The notes below the pieces were generated by a model that saw only the letters and a program-made list of their open reading frames with translations, was not told the origin of the DNA and did not search any database. From positions 1-36,798 of the forward strand of contig JBNGIS010016408.1 of the NCBI GenBank assembly GCA_049999725.1: a stretch of 36,798 nt of DNA. The letters run 5' to 3'. Position 1 is the stretch's first letter. The number at the start of each line of letters is the position of its first letter. The stretch comes from Haplomitrium mnioides. Its lineage: Eukaryota > Marchantiophyta > Haplomitriopsida > Calobryales. Shown here piece by piece: positions 22,001-35,420 of this stretch. A program made the translations under genes and the position numbers.

Positions 22001-24000
22001 AATACACAATACATCACCTAAAATAAGAGGTGCATGAACAAAATCTATCTCCAAGCCAAGTGTGTAAATTTAAGTTACACTTTTCCAATGAGAATACACA
22101 ATGCATCAGCTAAAGTAAGAGGTGCAATAACAAACTCTATTCCAAAGTGAGTTGTGTGAACTGAGTTCCACTTTTTCAATGAGAATACATAATGCATTAA
22201 TTAAACTAAGAGGTGCATGAACAAACTCTATTTGCAAGTCAAGTGTGCAAATTGAGTCACACATTTCCAATGAGCATACATAATGCATCACTTAATAGAA
22301 GAGGTGCATGAACCAAATTGTATCTCCAAGTTAAGTTTGCAAATTGAGTCACACTTTTTCAATGAGAATACACAATGCATCACCTATAAAGAAAGATGCA
22401 TGAATAAACTCTTTTCTGAGAACAAGTGTTCAAATTGAGTTACACCTTTCCAATGAGCATACATAATAAAGCACCTTAAATAAAATGTGCATAAACAAAT
22501 TCCATGTGCATGTAAGGTGTGCAAATAAGGCCATAATTTTTCATGAGAATAAACAATGCATCACCTAAAGTAAGAGTTGCATGAACAAACTCTATTTTCA
22601 AGTTAGGTGTGCAAATTCAGTCACATGTTTCCAATGAGAATACACAATACATTAACTAGAAGAAGAGGTTCAAGAACAAACTCTATCTGCAAGTCAAGTG
22701 TGCAAATTGAATCACATTTTTCCAATGAGAACACACAATGCATCACCTAAAGCAAGAGGCATATATACAAACTCTATCTCGAAGCCAAGTTTGCAAATTG
22801 AGCTATAATTCTTTAATAAAATAGCTCAATGCATCAACTAAAGTAAGAGGTGTAGGAACAAACTCGATTTGCAGGTCACATGGGCAAATTGAGTCACAAT
22901 TTTCCAATGAAAATACACAATGCATTATCTAAAGTAAAAAATGCGAGAGCAAGCTCTATTTGCAAGTCAAGTGTGCAAATTCAAGAACACTTTTCCAATG
23001 AGAGCACTCAATGCATAAGGTAAAGTAAGAGGTGCAAAAAAAATTCTATTTGCAATTCAGGTATGCAAATTGAGTCACACCTTCCTAATGAGAGTACACA
23101 ATGCATTAGCTAAAGTAAGAGGTGCATGAACAAACTCTATTTACACGTGAGGTGTCCAAATTAAGTGACACTTTCCCAATGAGAATATATAGTGCATAAG
23201 CAAAAGTAGAAGGTGCAATAAAAAAACTCTATTTGCAAGTCAGGTGTGCAAATTGAGTTACATGTTTTCAATGAGAGTACATAATGCATTAACTAAAGTA
23301 AGAAGTGCATGAACAAAATCTATTTGCAAGTCAAGTGTGTGAATTGAGGCATGCTTTTCCAATGAGCATGCACAATGCATCACTTAATGTAGAATTCGCA
23401 TGAACTAAATTCTATGTCCAAGTTAAGTTTGAAAATTGAATCACACTTTTTCAATTAGAATACACACTGCATCATCTATAGTAAGAGGTGCATGAACAAA
23501 CTCTATTTGCAAGTCAAATGTGCTAATTGAGTTACACTTTTCCAATAAGCATACACAATGTTTTAACTAAAATAAAAGGCGCATGAATAAACTCTATATG
23601 TAAGTCAAGTATGCAAATTAAGTTGCAATTTTCAATGACAATACACAACACATTACCTAAAGTTACAAGTACATGAACAAACTCTGTTTTCAACTTAGGT
23701 GTGCAAATTGAGTCCCACGTTTCCAATGAGAATACACAATACATCACCTAGAATAAGAGGTGTAAGAACGATTTCATCTCTAAGTCAAGTGTGCAAATTC
23801 ATTCACATTTCTCCAATGAGAATACACAAAGCATCACCTAGAGTAAGTGGTGCAAGAACAAACTATATCTCCAAGCCAAGTGTGCAAATTGAGTTACACT
23901 TTTCCAATGAGCTTACACAATGCATTAGCTAAAGTAAGAGGTGCAAGAACAAACTCTATTTGTAAGTGAGGTGTGCAAATTGAATCGCAGTTTTCCAATA
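19082..24000 (+). repeat. Higher-order repeat domain A, period about 2.09 kb (about 23 monomers)
   Basis: Diagnostic monomers recur at the same spacing. The type with ACCAAA and CTCCAAGTTAAGTTTG lies at about 20222 and 22312 (2090 apart), and a related type at 21312 and 23404 (2092). TGCAAGTGAGATTAGCAAACTG occurs at 19868 and 21958 (2090). The run with CCATGAGAA, CTCTGTTTT and ACAATTTCT occurs at about 19082, 21540 and 23633 (2458 and 2093 apart). Intervals therefore are multiples of the 91-bp monomer, mostly 23 units, once 27. This shows that multi-monomer blocks were copied as units. Confidence 0.7.
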
Positions 24001-27000
24001 AAGTGCAATAACAAACTGTATCTGCAAGTCAAGTGTGCAAATTCACTTACACATTTCAATTGAGAATACACAATGCATGAGTTAAAGTAAGACTTGTAAG
24101 AACAAACTCTATTTGCAAGATAGATATACCAATAAAGTCACACTTTGCCAATTAGACTACACAATGCAACAACTAAAGTAAGAATTGAAAGAACAAACTC
24201 TATTTGCAAGTCAAGTATGAAAATTGAATCGCACTTTTTCAATGAGAATACACAATGCATCAGCTAAAGTAAGAGGTGCAAAAACAAACTCTATCTTCAA
24301 GTCAAGTGTGCAAATTCAATCACACTTTTCCAATAAGAATACACAACTCATCAACTAGAAGAAGAGGTGCAAGAACAAAATCTATTTGTGAGTCAAGTGT
24401 GCAAATTGAGTCACGTATTTCCAATGAGAATACACAATGCATGATCTTAAGTAAGTGGTGCGAGAACAAACTCTATGTGTAATTCAAGTGTGCAAATTTA
24501 GTCACACTTTTCAAATGAGAATACATAGTGCATCAGCTAAAGCAAGAGGTCCAAGAACAAACTCTATTTAGAAGTTAGGTATGAAAATTGAGTCACACTT
24601 TCTAAATGAGAAAACACAATGCATGAGCTAAAATAAGAGGTTCAAGAACAAACTCTATTTGCAAGTGAGGTGTGCAAATTGAGTCACAATTTCCCAATGA
24701 CAATACACAATGCATTACCTCAAGCAAAGAGTTGCAAGAACAAACTCTACGTGCAAGTTAAGTGTGCGAATTGAGTCACACTTTCCAATGATTATACACA
24801 ATGAATCACCCAAATTAAGAGGTGCAAGAACAAACTCTATTTGCATGTCAAGTATGCAAATTGACGCACACTTTTCCAAATGAGAATACACAATGCATCA
24901 TATAAAAAAAGAGGTGCATGAACAAACTCAATTTGCAAGTGAGGTGTGCAAATTGAGTCACACTTTTCCAATGAGAATACACAATGCACTTGCTAAAGTA
25001 AGTGATTCAAGAACAAACTCTATCTGCAAGTGAGGTGTGCAAATTGAGTTACACTTTTACAATTAGAAAACACAATGCAACATCTAAAGCAAGAGATGCA
25101 AGAATGAACTCTGTTTGCAAGTATGGTGTGCAAATTGAGTCACACTTTTCCAATGAGAATACATAATGCATAAGCTAAAGTGAGAGGTGGAAGAACAAAC
25201 TCTAATTGCAAGTCAACTATGCAATATCAATCATACTTTTCCAATGAGACTACACACAATGCATCAACTAAAGTAAGAAGTGCATGAACAAACTCTAGTT
25301 GCAAGTGAGGTGCCCAAATTAAGTCACACTTTCCCAATGAGAATACACAACGCACTAGCTAAAGTAAGAGGTGCAAGAACAAACTCTCTTTGTAAGTGAG
25401 GTGTGCAAACTAAGTTACACTTTTTCAATGTGAAAACAGAATGCACTAACTAAAGTAAGATGTGCATGAACAAACTCTATTTGCAATTCAAGTGTGCAAA
25501 TTGAGTCACGCTTTTCCGATGAGCATGCACAATGCATCACTTAAAGTAAAAGAAGTACAAACAAAGTCTATGTGCAAGTCAAGTATGCAGATTGAGTCAC
25601 CTTTTTGGATGAGAATACACAGTGCATCACCTAAAGTAAGAGATGCAAGAAAAAACTCTATCTCCAAGTCAAGTGTGAAAATTTAGTCACACTTTTCCAA
25701 TGACAATGCACAATGCATCAACTAAAGTAAGAAGTGCAAGAACAAACTCTATCTACAAGTCAAGTGTGCAAATTGAGTCATGTTTTTCCCATGACAATGC
25801 ACAATACTTCATCTAAAATAACATGTGCAAAAACAAACTCTATCTACCAGCCAAATATGCAAATTGAGACACACTTTCCAAATCAGAATACACAATGGAT
25901 CACCTAAAGCAAGAGGTACAAGAACAAACTCTATTTGCAAGTGAGGTTTGCAAATTTAGTCACATTTTTTCAATGAGAATACACAAGGTATAACCTAAAG
26001 TAAAAGGTGAAAAAAAAACTCTATCTACAAGTCAAGTGTGCAACTTTAGTCACCATTTTCCATAAAAAATACATAATTTATCACTTAAAGTACAAGTGCA
26101 TGAACAAACTCTATCGACAAGTCAAGCTTGGAAATTGAGTCACACTTGTCCAATGAGAATACATTATGCATCACTTAATGTAAGAGGTGTATGAACCAAT
26201 CTCTATCTCCAAGTTAAGCTTGCAAATTGAGTCACACTTTTTCAATGAGAACACAGAATGCATCACCTGAAGTAAGAGGTAACAACCTCAATTTGCAAGT
26301 CAAGTGTGCCAATTGAGTTAGGGTTTCCAATGAGCATACACAATATATAACCCAAAAAATGGGTGCATGAACAGACTCTATGTGCAAGTCAAGTGTGCAA
26401 ATTAAGTCACACTTTTTCATGAGAATACACAATGTATCACCTAAAGTAAGAGGTGCATGAACAAAATCTATCTGCAAGTCAAGTGTGCAAATTAAGTGAC
26501 ACTTTCCATGAGAATACACAATGCATCACCAAAAGTAAGAGGTGCATGAACAAACTCTATTTGCAAGTCAAGTGTGCAAATTCACTCACACGTTTCCTAT
26601 GAGAATGCACAATGCATGAGCCAAAATAAGAGGTGCTTGAACAAACTCTATTTGCAAGCTAGGTATGCAAATTGAGTCATACTTTGCTAGTGATATGACA
26701 CAATCCATCAGCTAAAATAAGAGGTGCAACAACAAACTCTATCTCTAAGCCAAGTGTGCAAATTGAGTTACACTTTCCCAATGAGAATACACAATGCATG
26801 AGCTAAAGGAAGGGATGCAAGAACAAACTCTCTTTGTAAGTCATGTGTGCAAATTGAGTCACACTTTTCTAATGAGAATACACAATGCATCATCTAAAGT
26901 AAGAGCTTTGAGAGCAAACTCTATGTCCATGTCAAGTGTGCAAATTCACTCACATGTTTCCATAGAGAATACACAATGCATGAGCTAAAGCAAGAGGTGC

Positions 27001-27627
27001 AAGAACAAACTATATTTGCAAGGCATATGTAAAAATAGAGCCAAACATTTGCAATGAGAATACGAAATGCATCACCTAAAGTAATAGGTGCAAAACAAAC
27101 TCTATCTACAAGTCAAGTGTGCAAATTCAATCACACTTTTTCCATTGAGAATACACAATGCATTATGTAAAGTAAAGGTGCATGAGCAAACTCTATCTGC
27201 AAGTGATATTAGAAAAATGAGTCAAATTTTTCTAATGAGAATTCACAATGAATCACCCAAAGTAAGAGGTGCATGAACAAGCTCTATTTTTAAGCCAAGT
27301 GTGCAAATTAAGTGACACTTTTCCAATGAGAAAACACAATGCATCACCTTAAGTAAGAGGTGTAAGAAGAAAATCTATTTGCAAGTGAGGTGTGGAAATT
27401 GAGTCACACTTTTCTAATGAGAATACACAATCCATCATCTAAAGTAAGAAGTGCACGAACAAACTCTATTTGCAAGAAAGAGGCGAAATGGAGTCACACT
27501 TCTCCAAAAAGAATACACAATACCTTAGCTAAAGCAAGAGGTATAAAAAAACTCTATCTGCAAGTCAAGTGTGCAAATTAAGTCACACTTTTCTAGTGAG
27601 AATACACAATGCATCAACTAAAGTAAA

Positions 27628-27637
27628 NNNNNNNNNN
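27628..27637. other. Assembly gap or masked bases (10 N)
   Basis: Ten N stand between AAGTAAA and ACAAACTC. In the monomer consensus the distance between those blocks needs exactly this number of bases, so register is kept. It is therefore more likely a low-quality stretch or a sized gap than an arbitrary spacer, but a collapsed whole number of monomers cannot be excluded. Confidence 0.95.
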
Positions 27638-28189
27638 ACAAACTCTATGTGCAAGTCAAGTGTGTAAATTGAGTCACACTTTTCCAACTAGAATATACAA
27701 TGCATCACCTAAAGTAAGCGATGCATAAAAGAACTCTATCATCAAGCAAAGTGTGCAAATTGAGTTACATTTTCCCAATGAGAATGCACAATACATCACC
27801 ATAAGTAAAAGGTGCAAAAATAAACTCTATCTGCATGTCAAGTGTGCAAATTGAGTCACACATTTCCAAATGAGAATACACAATGCATCACCTAAAAAAA
27901 GAGGTGCAAGAACAAACTCTATTTGCAATTGAGGTGTGGAAATTGAGTCACATTTTTCCAATTAGAATACACAATGCACCAGTTAAAGTAAGAGGTACAA
28001 GAACAAACTCTATTTCCAAGTCAGGTGTACAAATCGAGTTATACTTTTTCAATGAGAATACACAATGCATTATTTAAAGTTAGAGGTGCATAAACAAACT
28101 CTATTTACAAGTCAAGTGTGCAAATTGAGTCACGCTTTTCCAATCAACATACATAATGCATCAACTCAAGTGAGAGCTATACCAACAAA

Positions 28190-31100
28190 GTCCATGTACG
28201 AGTTAAGTATGCAAATTGAGTCACACTTTTGGATGAGAACACACAATGCATGAGCTAAAGTAAAAGGGCCAAGAACAACTCTATTTGCAGGTTAGGTGTG
28301 TACATTCAGCTACATCTTCCCAATGAGAACACACAATGCATCACCTAAAAACAAGGTGCAAGAACAAACTCTATTTGCAACTCAAGTGTGCAAATTGAGT
28401 TATGTTTTTGCAATAAGCATACATAATGCATCACCTCAAGTGAGAGCTATACAAACAAAGTCCATGTACAAGTTAGGTATGCAAATTGAGTCACACTTTT
28501 AGATGAGAATACACAATGCATGAGCTAAAAGTAAGAGGTGCAAGAACAAACTCTTTTTGCAAGTGAGGTCTGCAAATTCCATCACACCTTTCCAATGAGA
28601 ATACACAATGCATCACCTAAAAAAAGAGGTGCAAGAACAAACTCTATTTGTGAATCAAGTGTGCAAATTCAATCACGCTTTTCCAATGAGCATACACAAT
28701 GCATCACCTAAAATAAGAGGTGTACGAACAAAGTGCATGTGCAAGCCAAGTATGCAAACTGAGTCACGCTTTTGGATGAGCATGCACAATAGAGCATCTA
28801 AAGTAAGAGTTGCAAGAACAAACTCTATCTACAAGTCAAGTGTGCAAGTTTAGTCATCATTTTCCATAGAGAATACATAATGGATCACCTAAAGTACAAG
28901 TGCATGAAAAAACTATATTTACCAGCCAAGCTTGGAAATCGAGTCACACTTCTCCAATGAGAATACATAATACTCCACTTAATGTAAGAGGTCCATCAAC
29001 CAATCTCTATCTCCAAGTTAAGCTTGAAAATTGAGTCACAGGTTTTCAATGAAAACACACGATGCATCACCTGAAGTAAGAGGTGCATAAACAACATCAA
29101 TTTGCAAGTCAAGTGTGCCAATTGAGTTACGGTTTTCGAATGAGCATACACAATGTATCACCCAAAAAAAGAGGTGCATGAACAAGTGTGCAAATTAAGT
29201 CACACTCTTCCATGAGAATGCACAATGCATCACCTAAAGTAAGAGGTGCATGAACAAACTCTATCTGCAAGTCAAGTGTGCAAATTCACTCACACATTTA
29301 CTATGAAAATGCATAATGCATGAGCCAAAATAAGAGGTGCTTGAACAAACTCACTCTCCAAGCCAAGTGTGCAAATTGAGTTATACTTTCCAAATGAGAA
29401 TACACAATGCATGAGATAAAGTAAGAGATGCAAGAACAAACTCTCTTTGTAAGTTATGTGTGCAAATTGAGTCACAGTTTTCCAATGAGAGTACACAATG
29501 CATCATCTAAAGTGAGAGGTTTGAGAACAAACTCTATGTGCATGTCAAGAACAAACTGTATTTGCAAGTTTAGTATGCAAAATGACTCACACTTTGCCGA
29601 TAACAATACATAGTGCATCACCTAAAGCAAGAAGTACGAGAACAATTTCTATTTGCAAGTCAGATGTGAAAATAGAGTCGCACTTTTCCAATGAGAATAC
29701 ACAATGCATCACCTAAACAAAGAGGTGCAAAAACAAACTCTATCTGCAAGTCAAGTGTGCAAATTTAGTCACACTTTTCCAATGAGAATACTCAATACAT
29801 TACCCAAAGTAGAACTGCATGAACAAACTCTATCTACAAGTGAGATTAGAAAATTGAGTCATACTTTTCTAATGAGAATACATAATGAATCACCTAAAGT
29901 AGGAGGTGCATCAACAAACTCTATCTTCAAGTCCAATGTGCAAATTGAGTTACACTTTTCCGATGAGAAAACACAATGCATCGCGTGAACTATGAGATGC
30001 AAGAATAAAATCTATTTGCAAGTCAGGTATGAAAATTGAGTCACACTTTTCCAATGAGAATACACAATCCATCATCTACAGTAAGAAGTGCAAGAGCAAA
30101 CTCTTCTTGCAAGTCAAAGGTAAATGGAGTCACACTTTTCCAATGAGAATACACAATGCATCATCTACAATAAGAAGTGCAAGAGCAAACTCTTCTTGCA
30201 AGTCAAAGGTAAATGGAGTCACACTTCTCCAGAAAAAATACACAATGCATCAGCTAAAGTAAGAGGTACAAAAACAAACTCTATCTGCAAGTCAAGTGTG
30301 CAAATTCAGTCACACTTTTTCAATGAGAATACACAATGCAACACTTAAAGTAAAGATGCATGTACAAATTGTATCTACAAGTGAGATAAGCACATTGAGT
30401 ATGAGAATTCTCTTTTTCCAATGAGAATTCACAATGCATCATGTTAAGCAAGAGGTGCATGAACAAACTCTATCTCCAAGCCAAGTGTGCAAACTAAGTT
30501 ACACTTTTACAATGAGAATACACAATGCATTAGCCAAAGTAAGAGGTACAAGAACAAACTCTATTTGCTAGTCAGGTGTACAAATAGAGTCATACTTTTA
30601 CAATGAGAATACGCAATGCATCATCTTAAGCAAGAGGTGCAAGAACAAACTCTTTGTGCAAGTGAAGTGTGCAAATTCAAACACACTTTTCCAATGAGAA
30701 TACACAATGCATGAACTCAAGTTCGAGGTGCAAGAACAAGCTCTATTTGCAAGTTAGGTTTTCAAATTGAGTCACACTTTCCCTACAAGAATATACAATG
30801 CATCAGCTAAAGTAAGAGGTGCAAGAACAAACTCTATTTCCAAGTCAAGTGTACAAATTGAGTTTAACATTTTTAGTGAAAATACACAATGCATTATTTA
30901 AAGTAGGAGGTGCATAAAAAAACTCTATTTGCAAGTCAAGTGTGCAAATTGAGTCACACTTTTCCAATCAACATACATAATGCATCACCTCAAATAAGAG
31001 CTATACGAACAAAGTCCATGTGCAAGTCAAGTATGCAAAATGAGTCACACTTTTAGATGAGAATACACAATGCATGAGCTAAAGTAGGAGGTGCAAGAAC

Positions 31101-34100
31101 AAACTCTATTTCCAAGACAGGTGTGCAAATTCAGTCATACTTTTCCAATGAAAATACACAGTGTATCACTTAAAAAAAGAGGTGCAAGAACAAACTCTAT
31201 TTGCAAATCAAATGTACAAACTGAGTCACGCTTTTCCAATGAGTATACATAATGCATCATCTCAAGTGAGAGTTGTACGAACAAAGTCCATGTGCAAGTC
31301 AAGTATGCAAATTGAGTCATACTTTTGGATGCGAATACACAATGCATGAGCTAAAAGCAAGAGGTACAAGAACAAACTCTATTTGCAAGTTAGGTGTGCA
31401 AATTCACTCACACCTCTATAATGAGAATACACAATGCATTACCTAAAAAAAGAGGTGCAAGAACAAACTCTATTTGCAAGTAAAGTGTGCAAATTGAGTC
31501 ACGCTTTTCCAATGGGCATACATAATGCATCACCTCAAGTGAGAGCTGTTGAAGCAAAGTCTATGTGCAAGTCAAGTATGCAAATTGAGTCAAACATTTC
31601 GATGAGTATGTATAATGGAGCACCTAAAGTAAGAGGTGCAAGAAGAAACTATATCTACAAGTCAAGTGTGCAAATTTTAGTCATACTTTTTCAACAAGAA
31701 TACACAACGCATCAACTAAAGTAAGAGGTGCAAGAACAAACTCTTTTTGCAAGTCAAGTATACAAACTGAGTCACACTTTTCCAATGAGAATACACAATG
31801 CATCATCTTAAGTAAGAGGTGAGAGAACAAACTCTATCTGCATGTCAAGTGGGCAAATTCACTCACATGTTTCCATAGAGAATATACACTACATCACCTA
31901 AAGTAAGAGGTGCAAGAACAAACTCAATTTGCAAGCTAGAAGTGAAAATAGAGTCGCACTTTTCCAATGAGAATACACAATGCATCACCTAAAGCAAAGT
32001 TGCATGAACAAACTCTATCTGCAAGTAAGATCAACAAATTGAGTCATACTTTTTCAATGAGAATACACAGTGCATCACCTAAAGTAAGAGGTGCATGAAC
32101 AAACTCTATCTTCAAGTCAAGTGTGCAAATTGAGTTACACTTTTCCAATAAGAAAACACAATGCATTAGCTAAAGCAAGAGGTGCAAGAACAAACTCTAT
32201 TTGCAAGTTAGGTGTGAAAATTGAGTCACACTTTTCCAATGAGAATGCACAATGCATCATCTGAAGTAAGAAGTGCAAGAACACACTCTATTTGCAAGTC
32301 TAGTGTGAAATTGAGTCACACTTCTCCAATTAGAATACACATTTCATCAGCTTAAGTAAGTGGCGCAAAAACAAACTCTATTTGGAAGTCAAATGTGCAA
32401 ATTCAGCCACACTTGTCCAATGAGAATACACAATGCATCATCTACAGTAAAGGTGCATGTACAAACTCTATCTGCAAGTGAGATAGACAAATTGAGTTAC
32501 TTTTTCCACTGAGAGTTCACAATGCATCACCTAAAGGAAGAGGTGCATGAACAGACTCTATCTCCAAGCCAATTGTGCAAATTGAGTTACACTTTTCTAA
32601 TGAGAATACACAATGGATTAGCTCAAGTAAGAGGTACAAGAACAAACTCTCTTTGCAAGTCACGTGTGCAAATAAAGTCACACTTTTACAATGAGAATAT
32701 ACAATGCATAAGCTTAAGTTAGAGGTGCAAGAACAAGCTCTCTTTGCAAGTTAGGTTTACAAATTTGGTCACACTTTTCCAATGAGAATATATAATGCAT
32801 AAGCTAAAGTAAGAGGTGCAAGAACAAACTTTATTTCCAAGTGAGGTGTTCAAATTGAGTTAAACATTTTCAGTGAGAATACACAATGCCTCTTTTAAAG
32901 TAAGAGGTGCATCAACAAACTCTGTTTGCAAGTCAAGAGTGCAAATTGGGTCATGCTTTTCTAATGAGCATAAATAATGCATCACCTCAAGTGAGAGCCG
33001 TACGAACAAAGTCCATGTGCAAGTCAAGTAAGCAAATTGAGTCACAATTTTGGTTGAGAATACACAATGCATAAGCTAAAGTAAGAGGTGCAAGAACAAA
33101 CTCTATTTCCAAGTTAGTGTGCAAATTCAGTCACACCTTTCCAATGAGAATACACAATGCATCGCTTAAAAAAAGAGGTGCAAGAAAAAACTCTATTTGC
33201 AAGTCAAGTGTGAAAATTGAGTCACGTTTTTCCATTGAGCATACATAATGCATCACCTCAAGTGAGAGTTGTTGAAGCACAGTCCATGTGCAAGTCAAGT
33301 ATGCAAATTGAGTTACAGTTTTGGATGAGAATACACAACGCATGAGCTTAAAGAAAGAGGTGCAAGAACAAACTTTATTTGCAAGTCAGGTGTGCAAATT
33401 CAGTCACACCTTTCCAATGAGAATACACAATGCAACACCTAAAAAAAAGAGGTGCAAAAACAAACTATATTCACAAGTCAAGTGTGCAAATTGAGTCACG
33501 TTTTTCTATTGACCATACACAATGCATCACTTACAATAAGAGGCGTACAAACAAAGTCCATGTGCAAGTTAAGTATGCAAATTGAGTCACACTTCTGGAT
33601 GAGCAAACACAATGGAGCACCTAAAGTACGAGGTGCAAGAACAAACTCTATCTGCAAGTCAAGTGTGCAAATTTAGTCACATGTTTGGAACGAGAATACA
33701 CAACACATCAACTTAAGTAAGAGGTGCAAGACCAAACTCTTTTTGCAAGTCAGGTCTGCAAGTTGAGTCACAATTTTTCAATGAAAATACACAATACATC
33801 ATCTAAAGTAACACGTGCAAGAACAAACTCTATTTGCATGTCAAGTGTGCAAATTCACTCACATGTTTCCATAGAGAATACACATTGCATCAGCTAAAGT
33901 AAGAGGTGCAAGAACAAACTCCATTTGCAAGTCAAGTGTGAAAATAAAGCTGCACTTTTCTAATGAGAATACACAATGCATCACTTAAAGTAAAGGTACA
34001 TAAACAAACTCTATGTGCAAGCAAGGTTAATGAATTGAGTCATACTATTTCAATGAGAATACACAATGCATCACCTAAAGTAACATGTACATGAGAAAAC

Positions 34101-35330
34101 TCTATCTCCAAGCCAAGTGTGCAAATTTAGTTACACGTTTCCAATGAGAAAACACAATGCATTAGCTAAAGTAAAAGGTGCAAGAACAAACTCTATTTGC
34201 AAGTTAGGTGTGAAATTGAGTCACACTTCTCCAATAAGAATACACAATTCATCAGCTTAAGTAAGAGGTGCAAAAACAAACTCTATTTGCAAGTGAAGTG
34301 TGCAAATTCAGCCACACTTTTTGAGTACGAATACACAATGCATCTCCTAAAGTAAAGGTGTAAAACAAACTCTATCTACAAAAGAGATAAGCATATTGAC
34401 TCACTTTTTCCAATGAGAATTCACAATGCATCACCTAAATCAAGAGGTGCATGAGCAAACTCTATCTCCTAGCCAAGTGTGTAAACTGAGCTACACTTTT
34501 CTAGTGAGGATACACAATGGATTAGGTAAAGTAAGAGGTACAAGAACAAACTCTATTTGCAAGTTAGGTGTGCAAATTAAGTCACACTTTTCCAATGAGA
34601 ATACACAATGCATCATCTAAAGTAAGAGGTGCGAGAACAAACTCTTTATGCAAGTCAAGCGTACAAATTCAATCACACGTTTCCAATGATAATGCACAAT
34701 GCATCTGCTTAAGTTAGAGGTGCAAGAACAAGCTCTATTTGCAAGCTAGGTTTGCAAATCGAGTCCCGCCTTCCCAACAAGAATATACAATGCATCAGCT
34801 AAAGTAAGAGGTGCAAGAACAAACTCTATTTCCAAGTGAGATTGAGTTACAATTTTTTCAGTGAGAATACACAATGCATTATTTAAAGCAAGAGGTGCAT
34901 CAACAAACTCTTTTTGCAAGTCAAGTGTGCAACTTGAGTCACGTTTTTCTAATGAACATGCATAATGCATCACTTCAAGTGAGAGCTGTATGAACAAAGT
35001 CCATGTGCAAGTCAAGTATGAAAATTGAGTCACACTTTTGGATGAGAATACAAAATGGATGAGCTCAAGTAACAGGTGCCAGAACAAACTCTATTTGCAA
35101 GTTAGGTGTGCAAATTCAGTCACACCATTCCAATGAGAATACACAATGCATCACCTAAAAAAAGAGGTGCAAGAACAAACTCTATTTGCAAGTCAAGTGA
35201 ATTGAGTCACGCTTTTCCAATGAGCATACACAATGTATCACCTAAAATGAGAGGTGTACGAACAAAGTCCATGTGCAAGTCAAGTATGGAAATTGAGTCA
35301 CACTTTTGGATGAGCATACACAATGTAGCA
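28190..35330 (+). repeat. Three-monomer (about 272-bp) subunits, four clusters
   Basis: Three monomer variants follow one another in fixed order. Type A has CAAGTGAGAGCT and ACAAAGTCCATGTGC and ends in TTTTGGATGAG (two bases shorter than usual). Type B has CAATGCATGAGCTAAAGTA and ATTCAGTCACACC. Type C has CACCTAAAAAAAGAGGTGC and GAGTCACGCTTTTCC. The type A marker lies at 28229, 28499 and 28771; at 31051, 31325 and 31597; at 33050, 33322 and 33597; and at 35037 and 35308. Spacing within a cluster is 270-275 bp, that is three monomers. Isolated type A-like monomers also occur near 14037 and 25612. Confidence 0.75.
30038..30215 (+). repeat. Nearly identical 89-bp tandem pair within the satellite
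   Basis: Copies 30038-30126 and 30127-30215 differ at only two sites (CAATCC/CAATGC and TACAG/TACAA), whereas neighbouring monomers usually differ at many. Both carry the unusual block CTTCTTGCAAGTCAAAGGTA, with a deletion in the GTGTGCAAATTG part. This is probably the youngest visible single-monomer duplication, and it accounts for the extra unit in domain B's second copy. Confidence 0.85.
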
Positions 35331-35420
35331 CCTAAAGTAAGAGGTGCAAGAATAAACTCTATTTGCAAGTCAAGTGTGCAAATTTAATCACCATTTTCCA
35401 ACGAGAATACCCAATGGATC
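31000..35420 (+). repeat. Higher-order repeat domain C, period about 1.9-2.0 kb (21-22 monomers)
   Basis: Trimer runs with TTTTGGATGAG-type monomers start at about 31051, 33050 and 35037 (1999 and 1987 apart). A distinctive short monomer GTGTGAAATTGAGTCACACT lies at 32304 and 34209 (1905 apart). The monomer with TGCACTTTT/TCGCACTTTT followed by CAATGCATCACCT recurs about 1997 apart (31950, 33945). Three successive copies are visible, so this is the most regular domain of the array. Confidence 0.7.

Larger units (their letters stand above)
26030..31340 (+). repeat. Higher-order repeat domain B, period about 2.80 kb (about 31 monomers)
   Basis: The block from about 26030 is repeated from about 28850. 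AAGCTTGGAAAT lies at 26124 and 28928 (2804 apart), and the CTCCAAGTTAAGCTTG monomer at 26211 and 29015 (2804). The monomers with TCAATTTGCAAGTC and GTGCCAATTGAGTTA follow in both. The odd GAAATGGAGTCACACTTCTCC-like copy at 27491 matches the copy at 30216 (2725). The spacing varies by about one monomer, as expected if single units were gained or lost after the block duplication. An N gap lies in the first copy. Confidence 0.7.

Noticed and set aside
11892-35387. Dozens of 60-113-residue open frames on both strands with similar peptides
   Set aside because: They are translations of the 91-bp satellite in rotating frames; they end within two to three monomers and have no start context or codon bias of a gene.
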